From assembly GCA_949752745.1 (NCBI GenBank), contig OX457027.1:59512342-59576341 (forward strand): a DNA stretch of 64,000 bases, read 5' to 3'. The position numbers and the translations under genes are program-made. Position 1 is the first letter of the stretch. Each line of letters begins with the position of its first letter. Source of the DNA: Protula sp. h YS-2021 (Eukaryota; Annelida; Polychaeta; Sabellida; Serpulidae). This document shows positions 12,001 to 22,387 of the stretch, piece by piece. The notes under the pieces were generated by a model that saw only the letters and a list, made by a program, of their open reading frames with translations, was not told the origin of the DNA and did no database searches.

Positions 12001-15000
12001 TTTATTGCCAAAAAAGACACTATAGACAAAGTGAGTCTATTCCCGTACGAGGCTCAGTTTCACTGAAATATATTGAGTATTATGGAAATTAAATTGTCGT
12101 TATTCTAAATTAGTCTATTTCGGGAATAGTTAAGTTTAACTTTGACTTTAGAGCCACAGATTTTGGGGTAAGCAGTTCTTGACCACATTTCTTGTTATTA
12201 AAAGCTCAAACAAACAACACGATGCTTTCGCAGTGTCATAACTTAATAACGACGCCTGCATAAGTTATATATATTGGCCAGTGTCTTTGGCCTGTGCAAC
12301 TTGCGTCACTATATAGCGGTGAGTACGGTTCCGCGATGTTGGTGAGGGTGAGGGGAGGTGGGGGCGGTGCGTTAAAATTCGCTGGTGACTACCATGATGC
12401 AGGAAGCAACAAAAACAAACAGGCAAATCAGAATGTGATAGAACTTGTCAGGGGCATTAGCTTCTAACACACATGCCAGCATGACATAAAAAGGACTGCC
12501 CTAATCGAAGTGTTACCTACACCAACAGTTTTCGTAGATGTTTACATTTCCAGCGCACAGCTTCCGTGCGTGAAAAGGCGAAGCATCGATTTATTCACAT
12601 CAAGGCATTTTTGCTCAAGGAAATATAACTTGCTTACAAAGCGGCACAAAAAATCAATACCCGCGATGAACAGAAGGTAAACACATACTTCTGTAGGTAA
12701 GAGGCTGCTGCATTTTCCCTCCCAGCTTATGATGGCTTAAGAACCATTTGCAAAGAACGTAAGCAAAAACCTGTTGATCCTTTTTTTTTTTTTTTTTTTT
12801 TTTGCTACCTCACCCAGCTCTTACACTCGCCATAACATTATTATTACACCTACCCACGACCGTTCCTTCCATGCGTACGTACTTTGTGGATGACCTACCC
12901 GTAAGTTTTCCCTGTGCACTGCCCCCCTCGAATATAAATATGTTTTAAGAATTTTGCTCAAAATTGTTTGAAAAAAATTATTTTGGCTGACCTAGAAAAT
13001 ACGTGTTCACATTTATAAGAACGATGTGACCGTTTGGTGCAAACCACTAGCATACTAGATCAACACTGTAATCATGGATAGGATAAAAACAACTTCTGGT
13101 CTCAGTCACATGTTTAAATTTCGTTCTTCATATTTTGCTACCAGTCCGAACACTTGAATAATTCTGGTACTTCTCTCATTCTATTCACACAGCCTATAGA
13201 TCAGCACCGGCCTAATATGTTACGCAGACAAGCAAAAGACCTTCTGGTAAAGAGTGAGGCCCTAGTGGCTTGCACTGAGACAGCGAGAGAGGGTGCGGTG
13301 GGGGGAGACAGGGGAAGGGGGGAGGGGTGGCGGAGAGGGAGACAGGGAAAAGTGTTATTCACAGGAAGAGTCTGTACAAAATATTTCTGCTTGGAAACCA
13401 GTCCCCATTTCAACAACCCCCACCCCTCCCCCGAGTAACAAACATTTTATGAGTCTATGGGTCTTTTCTTTGCCGATCAACTTCTTTTCGCCTCATATTT
13501 TCCATCCACACGTCTTTTCTGCCACCAGTAAGTGCTGGCCAACCCCCCCCTCCCCCGCCCACCCCCCCCCCCCCTAGACACAGAGACCTTTATCCCTGCC
13601 TTCTCGCGGGTCACACAGACCCTCCTCCGTCAGCAACTATACAATTCCACGAAGCTTCTGACCAGCCGAACTGACACTCCCGACACCCAGGAACTGACAA
13701 CGCCACCTCCTACCAAACATAACTGTCATTCGCATTTCACACCCATCCATATCCAATACCAGCCATATAAATCTTGGTCTGGAGTGTTGTCAAAGCATGC
13801 CGGAAGTTAGATCAATTGCCGCCGAAATTATTGTCGCCAGGCGTATTGTCAAAGCATGCAAGAAGTTAGATCAATTGTTGCCGAAATTATTGTCGCCAGG
13901 CGTATTTTCAAAGCATGCAAAAACCCAGACAGCCCTACGTCACATCAACTACCCGAAATTTGGGAGCGTTTGGAAGCTTGGCGGATGGACTTACTCATAT
14001 CGCGGCTTCACAAAGCACTCGTGCTGTAAACTGTTGGCTGTCATGATCTTGACTAGTGTGTCTCGACTAGAATTCGGGTAAACTGTACCCATAAAATTGC
14101 ATAGAAACGGGCGAGGATTCGAAACGGACAAGCTTTCTGGAGCCACGTTTGGAAACTTGCGATATCTGAAACACAAATAACATGACTGGACGATACGTAC
14201 AATAAAAAGGTAACAAACACTATACGTCTGAACTGTTTTAATATATCAAAAAAGAAAAAAAAAAAAAAAGAAAAAAAAAAACAAGCAACACCTTCCATTC
14301 CTTTCAGCAGATTTTTGTTCTAAAAATGATCCGAACCACGCCATAGAAGAGTTCACATAATCTTCAAGACATCAATGCTAACTATTCTCTTAATTAAAAT
14401 TCAAACCTTCCAAAGGATTCGGGTTTTATGGTGTAGATGCTTACATCGATAATTTCGCCAATTCTTTCAACTTTAATATGATCCAAATTTTGTCAGCAAT
14501 GCTGCATTTCACGATTTTATATAACTTTCTATTTCATTTCCAATGAAAGATTTGAATACATAAATTGACATTTGCAATGATAAGGCTGAAAAAATACGCA
14601 GAACTTGACTGATTAATGTACAGCAAACTGTTAGAATTAGGTAATTGTGACGTAACGCCAAGTGTACTAACGAGGCCACGCCAAGCGGCCATTGGTAGAA
14701 TGTCCTGCCGTCTACATCCGGGCTATCGTACGTGAGAAAAACAGCGTCCAGGTAACCGCCGTTCGCCTTCATATACGGCCTCAGCCATAGGTTCTTACAA
14801 TACTCGCTTCCTGTAACGGCATTCATGTCAGCCAGTCAGCATACAGGCAAACCGAAAAAAAAAAGAAAATAACTCGACTTCTTTTTATTAATTGTATGCA
14901 CATATGAGATTCGAACTGTTGATATTGCACACGTTTTACGATTCCTTCCGAAGGAGACTCGAGTCTACATAGTCGGGCAGTCACCTGGTTACACATGATA

Positions 15001-18000
15001 ACATTTACGATGCAACTGACTGCCGATTTGTCGGAAGAGCGGGATTAAACTCAAGGTCACGCATTTACGTAAGTACCAATATGCCGAAAAAAATTTTAAT
15101 GAATGTCAAGAATGTCAAGGTATTTAGGTTGAGCATGCGATGCATAGGACTTAACTACATACCGAGCAACACGAGCACAACATGCCTGAGGCTGGGCATT
15201 GCCGGCAGATAATTCAGCCACATCTGTGCGTAGTCAACTTTGCTCAGTACTATGACTAGGTACTCAGTATCCTGTGGGATCTGAGACGGTACCACTGCAG
15301 GCCCTGTTCGAAATCTAAAACCAGACGGAAAGTACAATACCCGATAATCAAGATAATAGTATTAAACAGAACAGGGGGAATATCCATCGATGCACATGAT
15401 TTAAAACAAAGAATAACAGCAGGATTTATTGTGTCAGACTGAGTGATCTTCGTTTATTCTCAAAACTGAATTCTCGAGACTAAGAGAAAGTCAGCACCAA
15501 CTTTCTTGTTTAATATGTCAGTCTTTTATAAAATGAAGTTCATTTGAAAGAAGCATACTTGAAAACAATCTGATCGAGACGTTTTTCTCCATAACTCCAG
15601 CTTCCTTGAGTTTGTTCCACCAAAGGGCCTTCCAATATGTGCTCCCATAGATAACGTGCTTTAACCAAACCAAATTGCAAAAAAGGCTGCATTATTTTAC
15701 ATTGCAGCCATATCCGATTTCTTTTCAAAAGTAGAAAAAATGAAAACACCAGCTGGGGATCTTTTTTTCCCTCGAATAACTTAGACTCAGTGGGGGCAGA
15801 ACTTTTTTGTTATTTTGGAAAATTTCGATGACCTGGCATTCATCAAAATTCTGGTTTCGCTGTTTTTTTTTTTTTTTTTTTGTTTGTTTTTTTTTTTTTT
15901 TTAATTTTTTTAATTTTTTTTTTTTTTTTTGCACTCGAAGGTTTTGAGATCCGGTCGGTCACTCCTTCATCATTTGCGAGTTAAGTAGTCCGGTCGCGGA
16001 GGTGAAACAAATTTTTTCCTCACCCCAGAGGCTTGCATGTGAAAAAATGTAGTTTTCAAACTGGGGATCTTTTTTTCCCTCGAATAACTTAGACTCAGTG
16101 GGGGCAGAACTTTTTTGTTATTTTGGAAAATTTCGATGACCTGGCATTCATCAAAATTCTGGTTTCGCTGTTTTTTTTTTTTTTTGTTTGTTTTTTTTTT
16201 TTTTTAATTTTTTTAATTTTTTTTTTTTTTTTTGCACTCGAAGGTTTTGAGATCCGGTCGGTCACTCCTTCATCATTTGCGAGTTAAGTAGTCCGGTCGC
16301 GGAGGTGAAACAAATTTTTTCCTCACCCCAGAGGCTTGCATGTGAAAAAATGTAGTTTTCAAACTGGGGATCTTTTTTTCCCTCGAATAACTTAGACTCA
16401 GTGGGGGCAGAACTTTTTTGTTATTTTGGAAAATTTCGATGACCTGGCATTCATCAAAATTCTGGTTTCGCTGTTTTTTTTTTTTTTTGTTTGTTTTTTT
16501 TTTTTTTAATTTTTTTAATTTTTTTTTTTTTTTTTGCACTCGAAGGTTTTGAGATCCGGTCGGTCACTCCTTCATCATTTGCGAGTTAAGTAGTCCGGTC
16601 GCGGAGGTGAAACAAATTTTTTCCTCACCCCAGAGGCTTGCATGTGAAAAAATATAGTTTTCAAACTGTATTATTTTTATTACATTAAAACAACCCATAT
16701 AAAATAGCATTCTATTTATAAGTTGTTTTTCGTGTCCAAGACACGGAAACGGTCTATTTTGGGCGTTTGTGTATTTCAGGAATCCCTCGGTCAACAGAGT
16801 ATCCCTTATGCGCAGGCACTGTACTTAATTTTTCTTTACGCTTCCATGCCAATGTTAACGACAGCGAATAAGCAGATAGTCAGCAAATGATTCACTCACC
16901 TATGGAAGCTTTGCCCCATATTTCTACATTTAAGTTGGCCCTCGTTTTCCTGAATTTCGTATCTGCAATCTCTGTCAAAGATAAATACCAGTACGTAAAA
17001 TCCGTGTCATTTGAAAACAGGAATGTCCTAAAAGGTAGCGGTAGCGATCGAAACCATAACTAACACCGTATTATTTAAAATCAGAATTCTGAAGCAAATA
17101 AGAAACCAGATATTTTTTGGTAGGCCATTCCGGAATAGACTACCGATAAATCGAATGTCACAGAAATCGAATTTTTATCATTATTTCATCAATTTGTGTT
17201 GCAGACTATATAAGCAAGTTATTTTCTTGCCTTGTAAATAAAACAAATATGAAAAAAATGAAAATACAAGCTCATTCCGCTAGCGAAATGTTACACTCTT
17301 GACAAAAATTAAAACGCAAAAATGCTTCCTTCAGTGGGTTATTTCTTGAATAATATATTGCAAACAACACAGCTTGAATACGTCTTATAAGCCGGGTTGT
17401 GTTTGGTTGTTGTTGACTTAAAGTTTTATTGACTGATCAGGCATACGCCGTGTTATTAACACTTGACAAGCCTTTGGGTTGCAAGGGTTATATGAATTTG
17501 CGAGCAAAATTCGTCCCTTTTTTTTTCTTCAGGGATCGTTTTCGCCTTTCTCAAAAAGGGCGGAAAATTGTTGAAAGGGAAATTCCCCCGCAAACTAAAA
17601 AGCAGCTGGGGGTTCGGGGGGCGCTGTAAGCCCCCCCGAAAGCTCTGGGATTTCAGACACTCTGGGAGCAATTTTTGGCGATTTTCGCACAACAACTTCA
17701 TTTTTCAATTAGCATTTTTAAGGATATAATGTCACTCAAATTAAATCTGTAACATAATAAAGAAGTATATTTATATCCAAAGGAATAAAACAACAATTGT
17801 ATTGTAACTTTATTTTGCAGGACATCAAATGAGAAGATCCCCGATTTGTTCAAAGCTTTACCAACTTAGAACGTGGTCCAAAACTCCAAGAAATAAAGCC
17901 CCAGTCGTGTCTTGACAGAGGAAGCTGTCAAGGCATATTATTAGGTTATCGCCGAAGGCGCCAGCCACAATGAATTACACAAATGGCAGAGTGAAAGGTA

Positions 18001-20349
18001 TTAATAAATGTACAAAATATCATTTCAATGCGAGCGCCGAAGGCGCGAGCCGAAAAAAATCACATGATAATGACATATCAAGAAAAGGCGGAAAGCACGA
18101 ATGGCACGCAAGTTGACCCCCCCCCCTAAAAAATGCCTAAAATATTATTACAGAATTCAACTGATCTTGAGGACCACAAATTTCGACTCAAAAGGGCGGA
18201 AAAGGCGGAAAGGGCGGAAAAAAACGATCCCTGTTTCTTGACAGTTTTTCCGATTTTTGTGTCTTCTTCTTCTCTGACACTATGGGCCCAACGGCCATGA
18301 AACTTGGGACTTATGAAGAGCTTGATCTGAACATGTGCATGTCACTTTTTATTTTCGTCTTTGATTTCGTTTTCTTTGTTAAAACGCTATGTGAAAAGAG
18401 TGTATTTTTTGCATAGCATTTAACGACAGCACAGAATACACATTTGCTCAGTGAGTTTTGTGCGAGCTCTCACTGCGTAAATAGACTAGAAGCTCATTCC
18501 GCTAGCGAAATGGTAAACACTTGACAAAAATTAAAACGCAAAAATACTTCCTTCAATGGGTTATTTCTTGAATAATATATTGCAAACAACACAACACAAG
18601 CAAACTTGGCCCAAAATTTCAGGAGAACGCGGCCCCAATGCATAGGAGAGCCCAATGATTCCATGAATTTAATAAAATCATTTTTCTAAATATTCGAAGT
18701 TTTCAAAACAAATTAATATAAAAGCGCACTATATGCTGCTATTGTTGAGAAATCTAATTACAACACCTTAATTACAATCAAGACTATATTTACCTAGTTT
18801 AATCGACCCTTTTATGGACTTGGTGTCGTATTTTGCACTCAGAATGCTATTGCATTTGAGGACGCAATGAATGAGTTCATTCCCTTTTCATAAGTTCTCT
18901 GATCTTTATTTGCATTTGCATAATATAGACAGACAATGCAAGTCATACATGGTTAGAAAGGCGTTGCTAGAGGTTTTACAAGAAACTTATACAAGAGCAC
19001 ACCTAAATTTGTTAATACAATTCATTACATAACAGTATGATAGAGAGATAATGCCAATTTTAGATTTGAATCAATAAGCACGCCTAGAAATTTGGTGCAA
19101 GCTACTCTTTCAATGACTAGTCCGTTTATGTAAGGTTTACAATCGTCAATGTCTTTCTGACGCAGTCTGGAGCCACAGAATATCATAAAATTAGTTGTTG
19201 TTTTTTTTTTTTGTTTTTTTTTTTAAACATTTAAGGATAACTTATTCACGTTAAACCAGACGTGTAACTTGTCAAGTTCAGTACTCATAACTCTAGTTAA
19301 TTTTTTCTGTGTCACTTTTAAACGCATTTGTATAATCAGCAAAGAGTACAAGGAAGAGACAGTAATTGGGACAAAATTATGGGTTTTTAATGATTTGAGG
19401 GAAATATCCCTCAAATTACACAGTACAAATATATACCACTGACAGAGGAGGTGAGACCAAACATTACTGATACAAAACAAAGCAACTCTCTAATGTACGG
19501 ACAAATAAAATACATAAAAGTATAAATTGTGTTTCTAAGGTGTACAATACACAAGTTTGGGAAATAAAATGTCGGCCTGGACGTTAACCAATTACCAACA
19601 GCGTTACAAACGATGTTGCAGAACCAAGATGGCGACGTCAACAAAAAAAACAGCTACTCAATCTGGCTAATCTTATCAGCCAAATCACACTGTGGGCGTT
19701 CCCAATAAAATGCGCTAAAATTCCTGCGTTTCGAATAAAATACCCAGCCAAGAAATGAAAGAAATGAAAGAGAGATTTCGCCTCAGTGTCAAATTTCTCT
19801 TGCACCAAAGACCAATCGGGTTAACAACTCGTATGATATTTTAATTTAATATGGTATTTAGTTTTAATTTCTTTTATGTTCCCAGTATGAGCTGCTTCTG
19901 CGATATTTCTTCCATATGTTTCTATAATTTCTTTCATTACTTTACCCGGTTCCCTCGCAGTCGAAATTCAAAATGCTTGCGCATTTTATTCGAAACACCG
20001 AAAGGGTGATTTGGCTTATGAACTTTTCTCTTGAACAAATGATACTTTTAGTTTTATGTCGCAATATTATGAGATACACTTTCTCAAGTATGTGGTTCTA
20101 AGGATATCCATTAGTAAAATGAGTAAAGCAGGTTTCACCTATCTGTGTCAAGTGTCCCATTCTACCATCCGTCCCATTCTAAGGTCTGGACCTTGTATTT
20201 TCGCCCAATACACAAGTGTTTTATATTGAAGAACATAAGATATTACCTTTGTTTTTCACAAGTACATATCTAACGACATACAGGTACAATATCAGTAAAC
20301 AAAAGCAACTAAACCAAAATGCTTTAAATTTTATGAAGTGTTTTCCCAT
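9074..20349 (-). CDS. RXYLT1: Ribitol-5-phosphate xylosyltransferase 1 (TMEM5), seven exons
   Basis: In vertebrates this Golgi enzyme adds xylose to ribitol-5-phosphate on O-mannosyl glycan of alpha-dystroglycan. Exons on the minus strand are 20349-20247, 16971-16900, 15658-15559, 15314-15163, 14810-14672, 14165-13995 and 9500-9074. All junctions are GT-AG and their phases fit, giving 387 residues against about 443 in human. Exon 1 encodes a short basic tail and one membrane span (about residues 10-31), as expected of a type II Golgi protein. Exon 1 is the least certain exon; it rests on its hydrophobic span, its donor AAAG|GTAAT and the matching phase. Family blocks visible include VEIWGKASI, RYLWEHILEGPL, RTGPAVVP, QWPLGVAS, FLCNFMGTVYPNSSR, and in the last exon WQPQET (from residue 247) and NPVGMNAECYRIYEA (271-285), the exostosin-like nucleotide-sugar region. 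Introns carry repeats listed separately. It lies head-to-head with THUMPD3. Confidence 0.88.
9501..13994. other. Last intron of RXYLT1, 4.5 kb, no gene inside
   Basis: I find no other gene here. Palindromic GC blocks ACCCGGGCCCCGGGT (near 10208) and CCGGGGCCCCGGGT (near 11119) flank about 900 bp and may mark an old inverted-end repeat. A TGGCTTAGTGG sequence near 10557 resembles a polymerase III A box, but I see no matching B box. Runs of G or C lie near 11646-11670, 11878-11897 and 13551-13574, and a poly(T) tract near 12781-12803. A 62-bp direct repeat (2.4 copies, 13785-13923) ends just before the sixth exon. Confidence 0.5.
13785..13923 (+). repeat. 62-bp tandem repeat, about 2.4 copies
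   Basis: Two nearly identical copies of a unit containing TCAAAGCATGC, GAAGTTAGATCAATTG and GAAATTATTGTCGCCAGGCG are followed by a partial third. The array sits about 70 bases from the donor of RXYLT1 exon 6 (minus strand), inside the last intron. Confidence 0.8.
15753..16669 (+). repeat. Three tandem ~305-bp units in an RXYLT1 intron
   Basis: Copies start near 15753, 16061 and 16364. Each contains CTGGGGATCTTTTTTTCCC, a long T-rich tract broken by short AATT steps, and a block reading GCACTCGAAGGTTTTGAGAT. Apart from T-tract length the copies are almost identical, so the triplication is recent or still changing. It lies between the exons at 15658-15559 and 16971-16900. Open frames across it on the minus strand are lysine runs from the T tracts. 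Confidence 0.9.
17270..18600 (+). repeat. Dispersed repeat R1, copies 2 and 3, interrupted by a hAT-like insertion
   Basis: Near-palindrome copies CATTCCGCTAGCGAAATG at about 17275 and 18490 each start the same downstream sequence (CTTGACAAAAATTAAAACGC and beyond), so the unit is a direct tandem repeat of roughly 510 bp once the 704-bp insertion and its 6-bp duplication are subtracted. The third copy stops near 18600. Compared with 2110-2615, the part after CGTGTTAT is in the opposite orientation. Confidence 0.7.
17530..18233. mobile_element. 704-bp non-autonomous hAT-like element with 6-bp TTTCTT duplication
   Basis: The ends are CAGGGATCG...CGATCCCTG, followed inward by CGCCTTTC / GGCGGAAA-type sequence in inverted order. 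The six bases TTTCTT stand directly outside both ends (17524-17529 and 18234-18239). The related uninterrupted repeat at 2110-2615 has a single copy of these bases at the matching place, an independent empty site that confirms the boundaries. The interior carries two CGCCGAAGGCG palindromes and no readable transposase. CAGGG ends fit hAT elements, but a 6-bp duplication is shorter than the usual eight, so the assignment is an inference. Confidence 0.8.
19050..19390 (-). pseudogene. LINE reverse transcriptase fragment, broken
   Basis: On the minus strand a reverse-transcriptase palm to thumb region can be read in two frames. There is an LFADYTNAF box where active enzymes have F/YADD, so one catalytic aspartate is changed. 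Then come ELDKLHVWFNVNKLSLN, a run of A bases that breaks the frame, and FLGVLIDSNL. These are the typical order and spacing of non-LTR retrotransposons of animals. The insertion is truncated and dead. It lies in the first intron of RXYLT1. Confidence 0.7.
19678..20016. mobile_element. Possible 340-bp inverted-end element
   Basis: Left end AGCCAAATCACACT and right end AGTG-like GGGTGATTTGGCT are imperfect inverted copies, each followed inward by AATAAAATGCGC or its complement. No clear target-site duplication was found and the interior has no coding capacity. Confidence 0.4.
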
Positions 20350-22039
20350 CCGAACAGACAAAAGTGTATTAACCAGTAGTGCAACGGCGATGTGCATATT
20401 TAATTTGACTCTTCTTGTTGCGTTTTCATACAAAATAATACAAAAGCATTTAAAGAATAGAGATGTCATATATGAAAATTTAAACCAGTAAATTTACCAG
20501 TACTTTTTCTTTTTTTATTTAATTTCCTTTGCTATTTACACTGTTTATACAGAAAATATTGATTATCGTCAACCAGCGCATCAGGATTCAGTAATAAAAT
20601 GCGCATGCGTATATCTCCACTTTAATCTACAATCTGTACTGAGTGCGACGGATGTTGACCGCTAATTAACAATTAACATTGACCAGTTAAAAACGCGGAA
20701 TCTAAAAAAGACAGCAATCTCGTAAATTTTGAGAGGGATGTTTAAAAATTTTGAAATGTTGGACATTTTTTGATGGGTAGAAAGCAAAAAGTTATTTCTT
20801 ATATATAAAGGCAATTGTAAAGATTCTGAGAATTTAGAGGCATAATATTTGTATCACAAACAGCATTACATTTCCAAGCGTTTAACAACCGACTCTTCTA
20901 GGGCAATATATATGTATTTTATGACCTCTATGTATGTCAATATGTAAGGCCTGAGTTTCAAAAGAGTAATGGTCAGGTTCTTTTATGTTTCAGTTATTTC
21001 ACGTTGTTTATATGGTTCGAACCATTCAACAAGATTGCGTTGAAACCACAGACATCAGTAGAATAGAATCGCACTTTATTATAATCCGAACGCTACACTC
21101 CAAATAACCTATATAGTCATCCTGGAGATGACATCATAACGTGCAAACTAAAATGCTTGGTGCGGGGTAAAGACATACTAAAATTAAACTATAATCGACG
21201 TGGAGCTTATTCGCTGGTGATCCAGGTGTTGTCGTAGGTCATACACCCAGGTCTGCGATCCTATCCCATCCTGGATTCCTTTTTTTTAAATGTAGTTGAA
21301 CACTGTTCACTGTGACAATTGATTGAGAGGAGTTTCCATAATCGTATTATGAAGACGAAAATTGGTATTTGTACATTTCATGGAGTGGCTGTGGTAACAT
21401 ATACGGGTAGGGACTACGGGATTTGCCTGTACTATGATTGGGAAACTGGCGTATACCAGGCCATTGCGAATTTTGTGAAATAGCGCAGCGACCGTGACAG
21501 CTCTTCCGTGTCGAAAGGGCATCCATCATATAGTCATTATTTTTTCTGACAGCCGATCGTCCGAACTGTGGTTCTAACCATTTAGAACAAATCTGTTCGT
21601 GCGTCTTTGCACTGCTTTCATATTATTTAGGTGTTGTGAGGGTTCCAGCTCGGAGAGGTATATTTTAGGTGAGTACGTACGAGATCCTTGTAAACCAGTC
21701 CTTTGATTTCGGAATAGCACATTTTTACCTAACTTAAAAAGAAAAAAAAATTCTCAAGACTTTTTTTTGTAAATTAGATGAATTTCAATGCGAATTTATT
21801 TGTTTTTTTTTTACCTTTTAAGGTATTGATTTTGATGTCTCAGTATACGACTATAGATGGTGTGAACCGCATTCGCATAGCTCTTCAAACCTCTGCTCAC
21901 AACAGCTGAGAGCTTATTATTACAACAATGCTGTAGCCAATTAAATCCAGCGTTACCGCTTAATTTGTTTGTGAAATTAAAATAACTTTTTGACAAGTGT
22001 GTTACGAGAAACTTGCCATGTATATTGTAACTCGCACAC

Positions 22040-22089
<50 letters not shown>

Positions 22090-22387
22090 TGGAGGAAATT
22101 GCAAAAATTACTGAACTGTGTATAGTGATTAAAATTTTCAAACGCAACCTGCAAAATTGTGTAAGGTTACTTAAAAATCAAGAGCGATGTAATCAAGTCT
22201 AAATCAATTGTGACTGGAAAGTAGCGAGATGTAATTGATCATGCTAAAAATTATATTTTGATTCTTTGGCTAAAAAGCAAGCCAGTTGAATTATTCCAAG
22301 GTGTACGGTTTTTTTGTTCTTTACTATTAACACATTTCCGATGGTTGTAGCCTCTTAAGTTTTACGAAAGTCGAATAGAAACACAAC
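20350..22387. other. 2-kb head-to-head region between RXYLT1 and THUMPD3
   Basis: The region separates the divergent starts of the two housekeeping-type genes and must hold both promoters, though I see no unambiguous core promoter. It contains a LINE 3' piece (21060-21530), an (ATT)n tract at about 22041-22090 and AT-rich single-copy sequence. The long poly-Asn or poly-Tyr open frames across 21811-22202 are products of the (ATT)n tract. Confidence 0.5.
21060..21530 (-). pseudogene. LINE 3' end fragment (C-terminal tail of a reverse transcriptase protein)
   Basis: The minus-strand frame at 21307-21522 reads RHGRAVTVAALFHKIRNG and ends with a TIMETPLNQLS stretch. This resembles the conserved C-terminal tail of many animal non-LTR retrotransposon proteins (R..VAALCL.YKI..G, then a TI.LWN.LP end). 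About 240 bases of possible 3' untranslated sequence follow, ending in ATAATAAAG. The match is by pattern only, and the rest of the element is absent. Confidence 0.45.

Noticed and set aside
21811..22202. Poly-Asn and poly-Tyr proteins
   Set aside because: Translations of an (ATT)n microsatellite on both strands.
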